A stretch of DNA of 64,000 bases from Symsagittifera roscoffensis (GCF_963678635.1 NC_087068.1:41193649-41257648), one strand, 5' to 3'; shown: positions 12,016 through 23,809, counted from the stretch's first letter. Numbers and translations are program-made. Notes: generated by a model not told the origin, from the sequence alone.

Positions 12016-12031
12016 CCCCCCCCCCCCCCCC
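12016..12031. repeat. Poly-C tract
   Basis: Sixteen consecutive C, at the position matching 21072-21081 in the paralog. Confidence 0.9.
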
Positions 12032-12099
12032 ACAAATGCTCTAAATGATGTCAATGAATAAAAGACCCAAGCAAACTGCTATATTTAAAAATACGATCT

Positions 12100-13250
12100 C
12101 TAAGGCGTTACTACCTGGAACTGTAAGCTGACATAACCACTTTGAAGGCATTACCCTTTGTAATTGCAAAAGTGAAACACAGTTCACAGTTTTGTCTTGA
12201 TAACTTCTGGCTTCCGGTTGTTATCAACACAGAATCAAAAGGCCATATATGTTCGCCAAACATATGTGCGGAACTTTTGTAACTTTTAATGTAATAGTGA
12301 CCTGGAGGCAGTATGCATCACACTAAACTGATAAGTTATCATGATAAACAAAATCTGTTTATACAGCTTGCCGAATTAATTGAGGAAATCTTTTTCAAGC
12401 CTTGAAATCATGATGCTAAAATCAAGTCGTTCTAATTTGCGTTTCAAAAAGAAACATAAGCAACGACAACCAACACTGTGCTCGTGTTTAAGGATGCTCG
12501 TATTTTGATACAACTACAAAATTCACACTGTCGATGATAACAAGGCAAACAGCTGAACCTTTAACATCTATAGATCAAATTCTCAGCATTTTTTGTGATT
12601 CTGTTTCAATCATTTTTCAACGGCAGCTGAGTCGACCATTGAGTCAATTGAATGATCCAATTAAGCATGATAGTTTCCTTCTCGATTTGCTAAGTAACTT
12701 GAAAGGCTTAGATAAAAATGGGAGCGTTGAAAAGTCTTCGGCAAAAAACTAAACGTGAAAAAACCACGAAATTACAATGCTGGTAACTATTCATGAGCAG
12801 ATAAGAGGCAACCCATCAAGACAATTTTGATGTACGAAAAAATTGAGCAAACGAAAAAAGTTAAATCAATTTTTCCGAAAAGTTAAGCACAGTTTTTATG
12901 GTAATAAGTCAGAACGTTTCAAAAAGGGAAAGAGCTGTTGAATCTCTTCAATAACATTCTGTTCAATCGCAATACTGATAGACTAAAAGAAGAAGAATCT
13001 AATACGAACGCTAATAAATTGAATGAGCTTTTTACTACAGTTGGCCAAAACCTAGCAGCACATTCTAAAATTCAAACCAATTTTAACCTTCCTTCTTTCA
13101 ATAAAAATCTTTCAAGTTGAAGGCCCATTCATCTTTCTGAAATTTTTGAAGCTATTTCGAAATTGTCCAATAAATACGTCAGCAGACTCTGATAAATTAT
13201 CGAACTCTAAATTATTGAAATTGTAAGTCCGATGTATTTGCTGCTTCTTT
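12100..13250 (+). pseudogene. Degenerate LINE ORF2 relic (endonuclease-to-RT linker)
   Basis: The plus-strand frames at 12534-12752 and 12938-13120 do not form one gene. Together they read like the linker between the endonuclease and reverse-transcriptase domains of non-LTR retrotransposons, where segments of the type NKLNELFTTVGQNLA are typical and are followed by a stretch that selects for I..L..K. That stretch is visible in a shifted frame up to about 13220. There are many stops and no RT motifs. The paralog P2 has the same relic, more decayed, at 22160-22440. Assignment to a LINE is by resemblance only. Confidence 0.4.
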
Positions 13251-13500
13251 TTAACAAGAGCATAGAAATAGCAATACTCTGTATTCTTGCAAAGGTAGTA
13301 GCACTTTATAAAGATGGCTAAAAATAACAAGGTGCGTACCCACGGAGCCGCATTCTCGGATAGCCGAAAAAAACTAAATACCTACGGTTTTAATAAAATC
13401 AGAAAACTCGTCACTAAATTGAGAGGCAGTTTGATTGGCCAAAAAAGTGCCTCAAAATTTTGCAGCCTGTTAGCTAACAAAACTCCCAATTTTTTCTTAA
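13146..13500. other. No gene visible
   Basis: Short AT-rich stretch between the end of duplicate P1 and the start of the 1083-bp tandem units. A 73-codon plus frame at 13314-13535 resembles nothing I recognise. Confidence 0.5.
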
Positions 13501-15672
13501 AGAGATTTGAGTGGCCAATACACTGCTCTCATTGAATTAATTAACAAAAGTCCGACTACCACATTGGTAATATTTTATGACATCTAATTTCGGCCGACAA
13601 ACTGACAGACGTAAAATTTGTACGGTTGATCCCCGACACCCAGCAATCATTCTAAATCTGAGAATCTCCAATTCGTTTAATAAACTTCAATTAATGACAT
13701 TTAACTTCCAAGCTGACCCTTTCAACTAGTGGTGCAACCGAAAATTTGACGTTCACTCGTGGAAAAACTTTCAAAGGCTGCTGCGAATGTTTATTGTTAT
13801 TTGACAAGCATGTTATTGAGTTTTTTACCCTAATTAGCGTTATTGCTTTGTCTAGAGAGCGACAAAACAAGCAGCTAGTAACAAATTGAAGCTGCTTTGA
13901 TCCATCAGAGCGGGTTTTCAGCTCAGCTGGAAACGCTGTAAACAAGAAAAAACTGCATTTACTGGAAATCAATTATTTTCGTTTAAATTTAGACCTATTT
14001 TCTCTCAAGAATGCAGAAAATTTGATTGAAATAACGAACGTTCGAAAATTTCTGAGGAACACTCGAAGGCTATCTTCAAACGAATATTGTACCACTACTT
14101 TTAATCCCATACTTATTTGCCTAGACAAGATTCAGGCATTTTTAACTACTTATTTCATAAAATTAAATAGTTTTCGCATAACATTTTTTAGCTACACGAG
14201 TAACTGGGCTTCCAAAAATTAAGATGACAGCTGTTATGACGACAACTGCTTTTGGTACGACTTGAAGAAGACGCTACACAAAGATTCAAATTAGTTTTCT
14301 CACTAATATAATTCGAGAACAGTTCAATTTACATTTTTGATACTCATTTGTCGTCTTAATGCCATGTCGTCTTATTTGCCTAGCGCAGAGTAACGGAGAC
14401 ATGGAACTGAATGAAACAAATCCAAATCCTAAAGGGTTCTACTAGCAGCAGAATTTGGCTTAAAGAGCAGAAAATTTCATAGAGCAGAATTTCAATCATG
14501 CAACTGAATTTATCGTTTTTTTTTCCAGAAATCTTTCCAAAATTAGACAAAAAAAAGCTGTACTTCTATAACAGCTATTTCTTAGAGATTTGAGTGGCCA
14601 ATACACTGCTCTCATTGAATTAATTAACAAAAGTCCGACTACCACATTGGTAATATTTTATGACATCTAATTTCGGCCGACTTACTGACAGACGTAAAAT
14701 TTGTACGGTTGATCCCCGACACCCAGCAATCATTCTAAATCTGACAATCTCCAATTCAATTAATAAACTTCAACTAATGACATTTAACTTCCAAGCTGAC
14801 CCTTTCAACTAGTGGTGCAACCGAAAGTTTGACGTTCACTCGTGGAAAAAATTTCAAAGGCTGCTGCGAACGTTTATTGTTATTTGACATGCATGTTATT
14901 GAGTTTTTTACCCTAATTAGCGTTATGGCTTTGCCTAGAGAGCGACAAAACAAACAGCTAGTAACAAATTGAAGCCGCTTTGATCCAACAGAGCGTATTT
15001 TCAGCTCGGCTGGAAACGCTGTAAACAAAAAAAAACTGCATTTAATGGAAATCAATTATTTTCGTTTAAATTTAGACCTATTTTCTCTCAAGAATACAGA
15101 AAATTTGATTGAAATAACGAACGTTCGGCGAATGTTCGAAAAATTTTGAGGAACACTCGAAGGCTATCTTCAAATGAATATTGTACCACTACTTTTAATC
15201 CCATACTTGTTTTGCCTAGACAAGATTCCGGCATTTTTAACTACTTATTTCATAAAATTAAATAGTTTTCGCATAAAATTTTTTAGCTACACGAGTAACT
15301 GGGCTTCCAAAAATTAAGACGACAGCTGTTATGACGACAACTGCTTTTGGTACGACTTGAAGAAGACGCTACACAAAGATTCAAATTAGTTTTCTGATAA
15401 ATATAATTCGAGAACAGTTCAATTTACATTTTTGATACTCATTTGTCGTCTTAATGCCATGTCGTGTTATTTGCCTAGCGCAGAGTAACGGAGACATGGA
15501 ACTGAATGAAACAAATCTAAATCCTAAAGGGTTCTACTAGCAGCAGAATTTGGCTTAAAGAGCAGAAAATTTCATAGAGCAGAATTTCAATTATGCAACT
15601 GAATTTCTCGTTTTTTTTTCCAGAAATCTTTGCAAAATTATACAAAAAAAAGCTGTACTTCTATTTCTTAGA
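13501..15672. repeat. Two tandem copies of a 1083-bp unit
   Basis: The sequence starting AGAGATTTGAGTGGCCAATA at 13501 restarts at 14584, and both copies can be followed to AAAGCTGTACTTCTAT. They differ by scattered substitutions and small indels (for example the second has an extra GGCGAATGTTCG segment). A 93-codon minus frame is kept in both (13691-13972, 14774-15055) with changes that include non-synonymous ones. I see no domain in it and do not call it a gene. Confidence 0.85.
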
Positions 15673-16229
15673 AATATCAAATACGCATATATGCTCTGAT
15701 TGGTTTGAATTTCAACAAAAAGTGCTCTAACCAGGGATGTACGAATAATAAGTGCCTTATCAATTTTAGCTTTATCTACATTATTGGCTGAACCCTCCAG
15801 TATTGCATAAGATCAAATAACTGAAACCATTTTTTGTGACAGAGGTAAGTTTGACTTACATATTGAGTTGTACAATATAAATTCAATTCAAATTGACCGT
15901 TCTGTGGAATCATTCGCCGACAACCTCAGTCTGTGCAGCAGCAAAAAATAATAGCCGGGTCGAGGTGCTCGATTTATGTTTCAAATTTTTTGACCAAAAA
16001 TCGGTATAATTCGACTTTCTCGACTAAATTTTGGTCTGTTTCGACTTTCTCGACCCAACAAAAAAGTGTTCGACTTTTTTCAACCTAGTTCAGATATGTT
16101 TCATAAATCACCTTATGACAACAGAAGCCGCGCAACGTATTTGCATGGGTACAGAATGGAGTAGAATGCATGTCACTAGTAAAGAACTCTTTCAACTTTT
16201 TCTTATAACTTGAAGTAATTATGTCAAAT
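15673..16229. other. No gene visible
   Basis: AT-rich spacer. From about 15990 it holds a few TTCGACTTTCTCGAC repeats, a likely outlier of the nearby minisatellite. Confidence 0.5.
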
Positions 16230-16477
16230 CTTCGTAATTTTAGTGGTTATGAATTCCGTTTTTTCGTGAGGCGAAGAATGGTTTATGTAGAGAAGCAAGT
16301 GAACGGTGGTCATTGAGATGTTAAACGAGATGTATATGTTTATCGCTTTTTTATGTTCTCTAAAATTACCTTAAGAAGTCTCTAAGAGCAAAAAGTCTTT
16401 CGGAGTTTATGGAATCTTTCAAGAAGTCTCCGTTAACAGTTTTGCAAGCAATAAAATTCATTTTTTTTATCTGCTCA

Positions 16478-17095
16478 TCATTCGACCCTATCGATTCATG
16501 ATTCACTCCGTTCGACTTAGTCATTAGTTTGACCATAATTTGTCGCTCGACTAATGATTTGACCCTGTTCGACCCATGATTTGCCCCTGTTAGTTCGACC
16601 CTTATTCGAACCCGTTTGACTCAGGATTCGACCTATGATTTGTCGTTCGACTAATGCTTTACCCGTTCGGCCCTTGATTTGTACCTGTTCGTTCGACCCA
16701 TACCTCGACCCCATTTGACTCATGATTCGACCCTGTTCGAATCATGATTCGACACGGTTCGACTCATGATTCGAACTTGTTCGACTCATGATTCGACACT
16801 GCACTGTTTGACGCACAATTCGACATGGTTTGACTCATGATTCGACCTTGTTCGACTCATGATTTGACCCTGTTCGACTCATGATAAGACCCTGTTCGTC
16901 TCATGATTGACTTCGTTCGACAAATGATTTGGCCCTGTTCGACCTACGATTTGTCCCTGTTCGACCCATGATTCAACCTTGTTCGACCCATGATTCAACA
17001 CTGTTCGACCCATAACTCGACCCTGTCCGACTCATGATTCGACCCTGTTTGACTCATAACTCGACCCATGATTCGACTTTGCGGACATCGTTCGA
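16478..17095. repeat. CGACC minisatellite, array 3
   Basis: Longer than arrays 1 and 2, with a different order of variant units (ATTCGACCCTGTTCGACTC and relatives). It has therefore evolved independently since the split. Confidence 0.8.
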
Positions 17096-17258
17096 CCGAA
17101 TCATGAGTCAAACACCTCAGCCCGGTGAAAATTATGTATTGGAAAAAGCACACAAGCAAAGCTGCGCTTTGCATACACTTGCGAGAACACGTCCAAAAAG
17201 CAGCTCTATCAAATTTATTAGGAAAAAGAAGAAACAAGCCTCGAATTAGCAAAACTCA

Positions 17259-17345
17259 GCTACGTGTAGGATTCGAATCTGCGACCTACTGCAACTAAAA
17301 AAATTTGAGCCTCACGCACTATCCCCTCAGCCACTCAAGCTTAGC
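17259..17345 (-). repeat. tRNA-like sequence, copy 5
   Basis: Same A-box and B-box as the other four copies, with the B-box GATTCGAATCC intact. Confidence 0.4.
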
Positions 17346-17884
17346 AACCGACGAACACTAGTCACGAATAAAGCAGCTACATATGCTAAAAAATGCCAAT
17401 GCGATTCAGCACCAAATACAAATAGACTAAATTTTGCAATTATTAATTTGGAATATAACCAACTGAAGGCATCCACACCAACTTTGCATGTAACAAATCG
17501 CAAAGCATAAAGCCCCATTATGAATAAATTATGCATTTCAAAAAATTGCGAGATATATTGAGTTGGAAAATTTCTGAAATCGAATTTTTATTATTGTGAT
17601 GTTGTTAGAAAATCGATGGTTTTTTTTGCTCCATTTGATGAGTTAAAAATGCATCAACTGCGATAATTTATTAGTATTCGAATGTTTAAGCACCTGCTAT
17701 TATAAGCTGTAAAGGTGACCCATCATCATTGGGGTTCCGCGCCAATATTTGCTAGTTAGGTTGGAAAAAAAGGTTTGTACTGAAACACTAGCTCTTGTTG
17801 ATAATTTCCAAACAACACAATTCAATTTTCGGCTCTGTTGAACACATTTTCAGTATCGGCACTGTTGTACTTCGGAACTTTTAG

Positions 17885-17902
17885 CCCCCCCCCCCCCCCC
17901 CC
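17885..17902. repeat. Poly-C tract
   Basis: Eighteen consecutive C, matching the tract at 9711 in the paralog. Confidence 0.9.
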
Positions 17903-19121
17903 GCAACGCTACTAATCTACTATTTAACTTCCTGAAAGTGCTCTGTTCGTTTTCTAAGTTGTCTTTTTTCTTAAAAACAATTAAAACGATAATTTTTTTG
18001 TAATAAAAGCATGATCAATAAAAAGTTTCATGCAGCAGAGGCAGGATTCTTTTATACAGCAGCATAACTCTTTTGAGCCTGCCATTCTAAGCAGCAACTA
18101 CGATAGTCTGAACTACTCACTTGTGCTTTGGTTATCCTGTTGATAATTTCCTCCTCCTCCTCTGCCTCTGTTTCCCCTTTTCGGCATGATCAAACTAGAT
18201 CAAGAGATGGCCCACAACACAACTCACTCAACTGGCTTGATTGACAGTAACACAATTTGATTGCGCACAGGTGTGTTAAATAGCCATCTCAATTCAGTTT
18301 ACTGAGCAGAATCAATAGTAAGTCCCCGGGAGAACAGTCATAACAAATAACTTAGATGAAAAACAATAACAGTCAACCTATAAATGAAGTTTGTTTGTTC
18401 CGACTCTTTTCGTCCGGTTTTCGTCGACTCAATGTTTTAACTTATTCAAGAAATAAGCTGCTCTTGGCTCTTAGATTTATGGAATAAAAACTGAACGCAA
18501 ACTTTTACAATTTGAGACGTTTCTAGAACTATAACTCCAACTTCTTAAAATATGCTTTTTTCAGTCCGACGTTGTTTAATATCTATCTGATCGCACAAAG
18601 TAAATTCAACAGCACGTATTTTTAAACATTTAACTATTTCTCAGAAATGTACAATTTCGTTTTTAGACCGTAATGCTCGTTCTACAACACTGTATAGATA
18701 AGATAGCAAAGGAATTAATTTACAGCGCAGTAACCATTTGAATTTCTCAGATATACGTACGAAAGCTATAGTAAATTATTCGTTGTAAATTTTCTGATAG
18801 CAATGAATATTCACTACTTGCGAAGATACAGTACACCAAACACCAACAACAAAGAAAACTGTATTTCTGACCATCTTAGAAACTGAAACTATACTGAGAT
18901 TAATACTCCGACCTTCTGAGAATAAATTATTAGTTTTAAGGTGAAAAAATATTTCTTTAACCAAGCCCTTACCCTGTACACAATAGCAATCGAGAAGGGT
19001 AGATAATCGTTACAAGGTTATATTCACATTTGCCTAACCGTTGAATTAGGTCCCTGTTGAATTAGCAAAGTAACCTATTAAAAATATTAAGTAGTTAACA
19101 AACAACTAAAAGGTTTCAAAT

Positions 19122-20592
19122 TGATATTTGTTGTTGTTGTTGTTGTGAATTTTCAGTAGGATACTGATGGGATGATATGCAAAATTTTGTCGAGTTAATT
19201 CGGCACATGTTGCAGTCACAGAAGAGGACCCATGTGCACTTGTTTTGTTGAGAATTGATCGTCGAAAAACTTTCAAATCATCTGTATCAATCTTCGCTTT
19301 GAGCCTCGCATTTCTCGAAATTCAATTTTCTGATTTAGTCGGTTTATTAGACGGCACGTCTTGAATGTATACTCTCCTCTAGCTTTTTCAGTTCTGGTCT
19401 TGTTTAGGTTGAAAATTTCTTTCGTTCTTACAGGATTTTCAATTTTCGCCGGGAGCTTAATGTGATCGTTTTCTTCATGCATGAATTTCGCCATCATCAG
19501 TAAATTGTTCAGCTGGAGAAACAACGCCAGAGGCAGGATTTTTAACAATCTCAGCTGCTCTGTATACTCAGAATCGTTTCCCGTGATCCATTTTAAGACT
19601 TTCTTTTGGAACCTTTCTTATCTCCCTAAGTCGTTTCTTGAGATATTGCAAATAATTAGACCATACGCTGGAATAGGAAGTATCAAGGATCTGTACAAAC
19701 CAAGTTTTATGCGCATTTTGACTTTGAATTCTAAGTTTCTGCGGATGCAATAGAACGTTTTACTCGCTTTCGACATTCTTGAGTCAATATGGGTTGTCCA
19801 TATTAAATGTTTGGACATGTATTCCTAGATCCTTTATCACATTCGGGCTTTCCACTGCTGTTTCACAAAGAAGGAATTCGTGTTAATTTCCTCTAAATTC
19901 AACTTTTAAGCATTTGTCCAGTGCCAGACTCATTTTGTTTTTGTCTACCCAGTTTTCAACACTTTTTAGGTCCTGCTGGATGTCCTTTGTGTCCCATTCA
20001 CTGCTAGTAATTTTAGGTCGTCTGCAAAGATATATGGGTCACTGAGTTTCAATAATTCAGGAAGATCATTTATGAAGATGCAGAAGAATAATGGACCAAT
20101 GAACGATCCTTGTGGTACGCCACTTGTAATTTCTAAAGTTTCTGATGAGAAATTGTCAGCACGAACAAATTGTTTCCTGTTGCTGAGGTAGTCTGAGATT
20201 ATTTCTAGGAAACAGCCTCCAACTCCAATGTTACTCATTTTCTGTAGTAGTTCGTAGTGCCATACTTTGTCAAATGCCTTTGAGAAGTCCGTATAGAATG
20301 CGATCACATGGTTTTCAGCGTTCTTGTCGATTGCTTCGTAGATTTCTTTCAAGAAAGATAACATGTTTGTAACAACTGAACGGTTTTTAACAAAACCGTG
20401 CTGACTTTTTGTGAGAAATTTGATGAAATGGTCGTACTGCGCTTAATACATGCATTTTTCCAGGAGTTTACTCATGATATTTAGGAGTGACACCGGCCGG
20501 TAGTTTTCCATTAGTCGTTTGTCACCTTTCTTGTAAATAGGCGACACAGCCGCAACTTTCCATTTATCTGGTATTTTCCTAAAAACTGAATT
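19122..20592 (-). mobile_element. 5'-truncated LINE (non-LTR retrotransposon)
   Basis: On the minus strand the element starts inside its reverse-transcriptase gene at about 20592 and ends in a short 3' UTR plus an (AAC)n tail at 19122-19146. Ending in a short microsatellite is usual for CR1/L2-like LINEs. P1 has no such insert at the same place, so it arrived after the duplication. About 1.47 kb remains of an element that would normally be several kb. Confidence 0.8.
19273..20592 (-). pseudogene. LINE reverse transcriptase, C-terminal half
   Basis: The reading order is: RT block 0/1 (IPDKWKVAAVSPIYKKGD, then NYRPVSLL) at about 20580-20450; a stop at 20442; then a frame at 19966-20364 with FYTDFSKAFDKV, SGVPQGS and the catalytic FADD (usual YxDD box). 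A shifted frame (19618-19818) covers the thumb-like KASKTFYCIRRNLEF segment, and a last frame (19273-19548) gives the C-terminus. RT copies the element RNA into DNA at the target nick. At least three frameshifts or stops inactivate it. The motif set fits the CR1/L2/Jockey group; the exact clade is not settled. Confidence 0.85.
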
Positions 20593-21071
20593 TAACTTGT
20601 GCTTAACTTCTTAAAAACTGAAATGATTCAAATTACAATCTTAACAAGAATGCTTTTCACATTAAACTATGCTTATCAATATACTTAAGCAATCGCCTAA
20701 CTCTTGTGCTAAACTTTTTAAATAACTTCTGATGGCGAAATGAAGATCATTTAATTGTTCAAAAAAATTGAATGTGCAATGCTGATCAATCGGTGAAGGG
20801 TATCAGAAAATTACTCTCAAAGATCTCTTGAACAAAAACGAAAGAATCAATAAACAAGTAGAGCAAGACCTCTTGAAGAGCTAAAGTCTAGAGCGACCAA
20901 GAAAGAAAAAGACAGTTTCCTCAATCAAAGTTGGTAACAGTGGACGAGAAATAGTTGGTGACAAAGGAGATTTCATCAAACGTCTGAGGAAAACAAATGA
21001 AAGAGCACAGCTCCTGGAAAATGAGGTCTACAGAATTCAAGAAGACGAACAAAAAAATTAAAAACTTGAAT

Positions 21072-21081
21072 CCCCCCCCCC
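21072..21081. repeat. Poly-C tract
   Basis: Ten consecutive C, matching the tract at 12016 in the paralog. Confidence 0.9.
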
Positions 21082-21463
21082 AGCAAATGCTCTAAATGAT
21101 GTCCAAGAGCGAAAGACCCATGCAAGCTGCTGTATTTAAAAAAAGATCTATGGCGCCACTACCTAGAATTGAAAGCTGACATCATCACTTTGAAGGCGGC
21201 ATTACACTCTGTAATTGCATTAAGTGAAACACAGTTTTGACTTGATAACTACTGGCTTCCGGTTGTTAAACATAGAATCTAAAGGCCATATATGTTCGTC
21301 AAATATATGTGGGGAGTTTTTGTAACTTTTAATGTAATAGTGACCTGGAGGCATTTTTCGTGATTCTGCTTCAAATACTTTTCAACGGCAGCTGACTCGA
21401 CCATTGAGTGATCCAATTAAGCATGATAGTTTCCTTCTCGATTTGCTAAGTAATTTAAAAGCC

Positions 21464-22023
21464 ATACATAACAAGACTGCTCGTATCAGGGCGAAGCCCT
21501 GAAAGTTCCGACTGCCTTTTAACGTTTATGGAGCAGTAATAACAAAAAAAAACATAAAAAAAATAAATGAAATAAAATAAAATGAAAAAAAAAAATTTCA
21601 AAAATTTGAAATTTTTTTTTGGTGAAAATCATCCCCCCACACGCCATATAAAGTACAAAACAATAGATTTCGCTCCTTGTAACAAATCAATTATGGCAAA
21701 TGAGCTTCTTTTAACCAATTTGGAACGATTTCTAAGACGGATTAAATCTCCGCTTACGCGTTAATAGCGCGAATTATATCGCGCGTTAATTGTCCCAAAT
21801 TAGTCAAAATGGCAATCTTTAAACCCTCATAACTTTACGAAAACTGATCACAGGTGAAATATCTTTTCATATTAAAGCCCAGGACAACAATTGTTTTCGA
21901 ATGATATAAAAAAAAAATCCGTCAAAAGTGGCTGGTTAAAAAGTCGAAATTTGTCTGAAGAAAAAAAAAACCCACCCCGAGCACAAATATTCCGTTACTT
22001 TCGTATCGAAAGTCGGAACAAAA
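21464..22023. mobile_element. 0.56-kb unclassified insertion
   Basis: P1 reads GAAAGGCTTAGATAAAAATGGG without interruption, while P2 has about 560 extra bases at this place. The insert contains GTTCCGACT near its left side (21505) and the inverse AGTCGGAAC at its right end, an A-rich run, and a GCGCG palindrome at 21766-21789. No protein is convincing. It is probably a non-autonomous element, but target duplication and family are unclear. Confidence 0.5.
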
Positions 22024-22445
22024 ATGGGAGCGTTAACAAGTCTAAGAGAAAACAAAAGGAAAATTGAAAAAACACGAAATTACAATGTGTGTAACTATTC
22101 ATGAGCAAAGAGGTAAACCATCAAGACAATTTTGTTGGAAGAAAACATTGAGCGAACGAAAAAAGTTAAATCAATTGTTCGCAGAGTCAAGCACAGTATT
22201 TATGGTAATAAGTTAGAACGGTTCAAAAAATGGTAAAAGACTGTCGAATCACTTCAAAAACTTTGTTCAATCGAAATACTGATAAACTAAAATAGAAAAA
22301 TCTATTACGAGTGCTAAAAAATTGATTGAGTTTTTTTTTACTACAATTGGCGAAAACCTAGCAGCACATTCTAAAATTCAAACCAGTTCGAATCTCCCTT
22401 CTTTCAATCAGAAATCTTTCAAGTTGAAGGCATCTTTCTGAATTA

Positions 22446-22960
22446 AATGGAACCGCGAATTAAATTTACCGCGAATTAAATGGAAAAACACTATAAAAGA
22501 ACGTGTGGTTACCAGACCATTAAGTGCATATAAAACGCACCCTGTTGCGTACTTAAATCGCGGTGAGTATTTAATCATCTTCGACGTAACATTCTGCGAC
22601 GCCTGGCAATCAGGGGTTCAATTTACTTAAAATGTTTTAATCTCCTTTTATAACGTTTTGTCTTAATCTCCTGAAAATTATGATTCAAAAACCGCGAAAA
22701 CTAACTTTTAAAAAAAAACTATTGTAATCCTGCACGCTGACCGTATAAGCTGCACGCTGACATCAATTATTTTTAAAAAAATTAAAAGTTCATTGGTTTA
22801 ACCCTGCCTGGTTTTCAAGTCTGTGCTTTGCGAAAGCAGCTCAAGAAGATTTGAGATTTTGTCTTTAAAACTTTTAGTGCAAATTATTCGGTACTAGTTT
22901 ACGTTTTTGGTCCCGTGACAAGATTAGTTTAGATGATTGGTCCACCTATTTTTGTCAAAA
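22446..22960. other. No gene; short tandem motifs
   Basis: The left end has ACCGCGAATTAAAT repeated about three times at 22450-22490. A CTGCACGCTGAC motif occurs twice at about 22732-22763. Otherwise AT-rich without coding signal. Confidence 0.5.
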
Positions 22961-22965
22961 GAAGA

Positions 22966-23034
22966 GCAAGCACGGGATTTGAACCTAAGCCTTGGCGTAG
23001 ATAATCGGATTCGTACCCACTAGACTAACATAGC
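22966..23034 (-). pseudogene. tRNA-like sequence (tRNA pseudogene or SINE head)
   Basis: The minus strand has an A-box TTAGTCTAGTGGGTA and, at normal tRNA spacing, a perfect-type B-box GGTTCAAATCC. The acceptor ends do not pair and the T-stem is poor, so a mature tRNA is unlikely. It is unrelated in sequence to the five copies of the other tRNA-like repeat. Confidence 0.45.
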
Positions 23035-23124
23035 CCGTTTCGACAGCAATATAGAGAAATAAAAATGCTTACTGCCAGAATTAGCCACATACTGTATCTC
23101 GGTTTTTATTAGACCACAGCATTT

Positions 23125-23538
23125 TTGAGGGACCAAACAAGTAAACTAGTACCAATTATTCAAACTAGTACTTTAATTATTCAATGCTTGAGCCGGCATT
23201 CAAACACAGCTAACTTTTTCTTCATATGTCTTGACCACATTGATTATTTTCATTTCTTAATTGAATTTCTTGAAAAAAAATCAAACCAGCGTTTCAGGTG
23301 CTTCAAACAGATTGATGCACGTGATATGTGGTGCAACAGTAGCATTAAACGGGACATCCAGCAAACCTTATTATTTGATTCAAGGACTAGAACGAATTCA
23401 ACTTTAAGGTTAAACAATTTCATCGAGGAACATAAAAGGACCTTGATCAGTCATACTTGGAGGTCAGATATAAACTCATTCCGCTATAGAGTTGGCAAAT
23501 TCAAATTTAGTGAAGTTTTTTTTTGCATAAATAAGTGA
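23125..23538 (+). CDS. Open frame of 137 codons, unknown
   Basis: An uninterrupted plus-strand frame, Lys/Phe/Ile-rich, without a recognisable domain, signal peptide or clear membrane segment. Its last 30 codons fall in a direct repeat that recurs at 24495, so at least the 3' end is repetitive DNA. In an AT-rich region a frame this long can arise by chance. I list it because nothing else explains it, not because I believe it is a gene. Confidence 0.15.
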   Translation: MRDQTSKLVPIIQTSTLIIQCLSRHSNTANFFFICLDHIDYFHFLIEFLEKKSNQRFRCFKQIDARDMWCNSSIKRDIQQTLLFDSRTRTNSTLRLNNFIEEHKRTLISHTWRSDINSFRYRVGKFKFSEVFFCINK

Positions 23539-23625
23539 CGCTGCGAGGATATATTGGAGCCTAACTCAATTGACAGTTAAGCTCTAAAGGATCTCATTTG
23601 GTGAGTTCAGTGAGTTTATGTCTAT
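23452..23625. repeat. Direct repeat flanking the retroelement relic, left
   Basis: Starts AGTCATACTTGGAGGTCAG and recurs at 24495-24650 with about a dozen differences and one indel. Near its end is an imperfect hairpin around TTGGAGCCTAACTC/GTTAAGCTC. Confidence 0.75.
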
Positions 23626-23809
23626 TTATCTCACATACTAAAAAAAAGGTCAATTAAAATGGGCCCTTCCGTCATGCGACGGTACGTGCACAGGTTGGAT
23701 AGTGCCGTACCAACGCTGTATAAATACATCGGCAAAATTTCATGAATAAATCAAGTCGATTTTAATGCATCAAGAGAATTGTCAATTAAAATCTACCCTC
23801 CTCGAGTAT

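Larger units (their letters stand above)
9605..13145. repeat. Segmental duplicate P1 (partner of 17800-22445)
   Basis: Sequence from about 9605 (GTCACC...ATCAACAACTC) to the run ending TCAAGTTGAAGG near 13120 realigns, with many small changes, to 17800-22445. Shared landmarks include the GTTGAACACATTTTCAG segment, two poly-C tracts, a (CTC)n run and TGACCTGGAGGC. P1 lacks the LINE and the 0.56-kb insert of P2 but has the MITE at 10985. No intact gene. A short minus frame at 10569-10772 is kept in P2 (18776-18964) but looks like duplicated non-coding DNA. Confidence 0.75.
16230..17650. repeat. Diverged third unit of the tRNA-like/minisatellite repeat
   Basis: The start (TTCCGTTTTTTCGTGAGGCG) and end (AAATTTCTGAAATC) match the 1.19-kb units at 3028-5408 and the left flank of the hAT copies. 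Indels and substitutions are more numerous. It carries its own CGACC array and tRNA-like head. Confidence 0.75.
17800..22445. repeat. Segmental duplicate P2 (partner of 9605-13145)
   Basis: Aligns to P1 over its whole length, with two large extra insertions: the LINE at 19122-20592 and the unknown insert at 21464-22023. At its left edge (about 17795) the sequence passes directly from CACTAGCTC to TTGTTGATAATT. In the hAT locus these are separated by 3.6 kb, so this is the empty site of the hAT composite. Confidence 0.75.

Noticed and set aside
13691-15055. A 93-codon minus frame kept in both 1083-bp tandem units
   Set aside because: Kept as part of a duplication with only modest divergence; amino-acid changes are frequent and no domain is visible.
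10569-18964. Short minus frame shared by duplicates P1 (10569-10772) and P2 (18776-18964)
   Set aside because: The frame length differs, changes are not mainly synonymous, and the surroundings show the same level of similarity.
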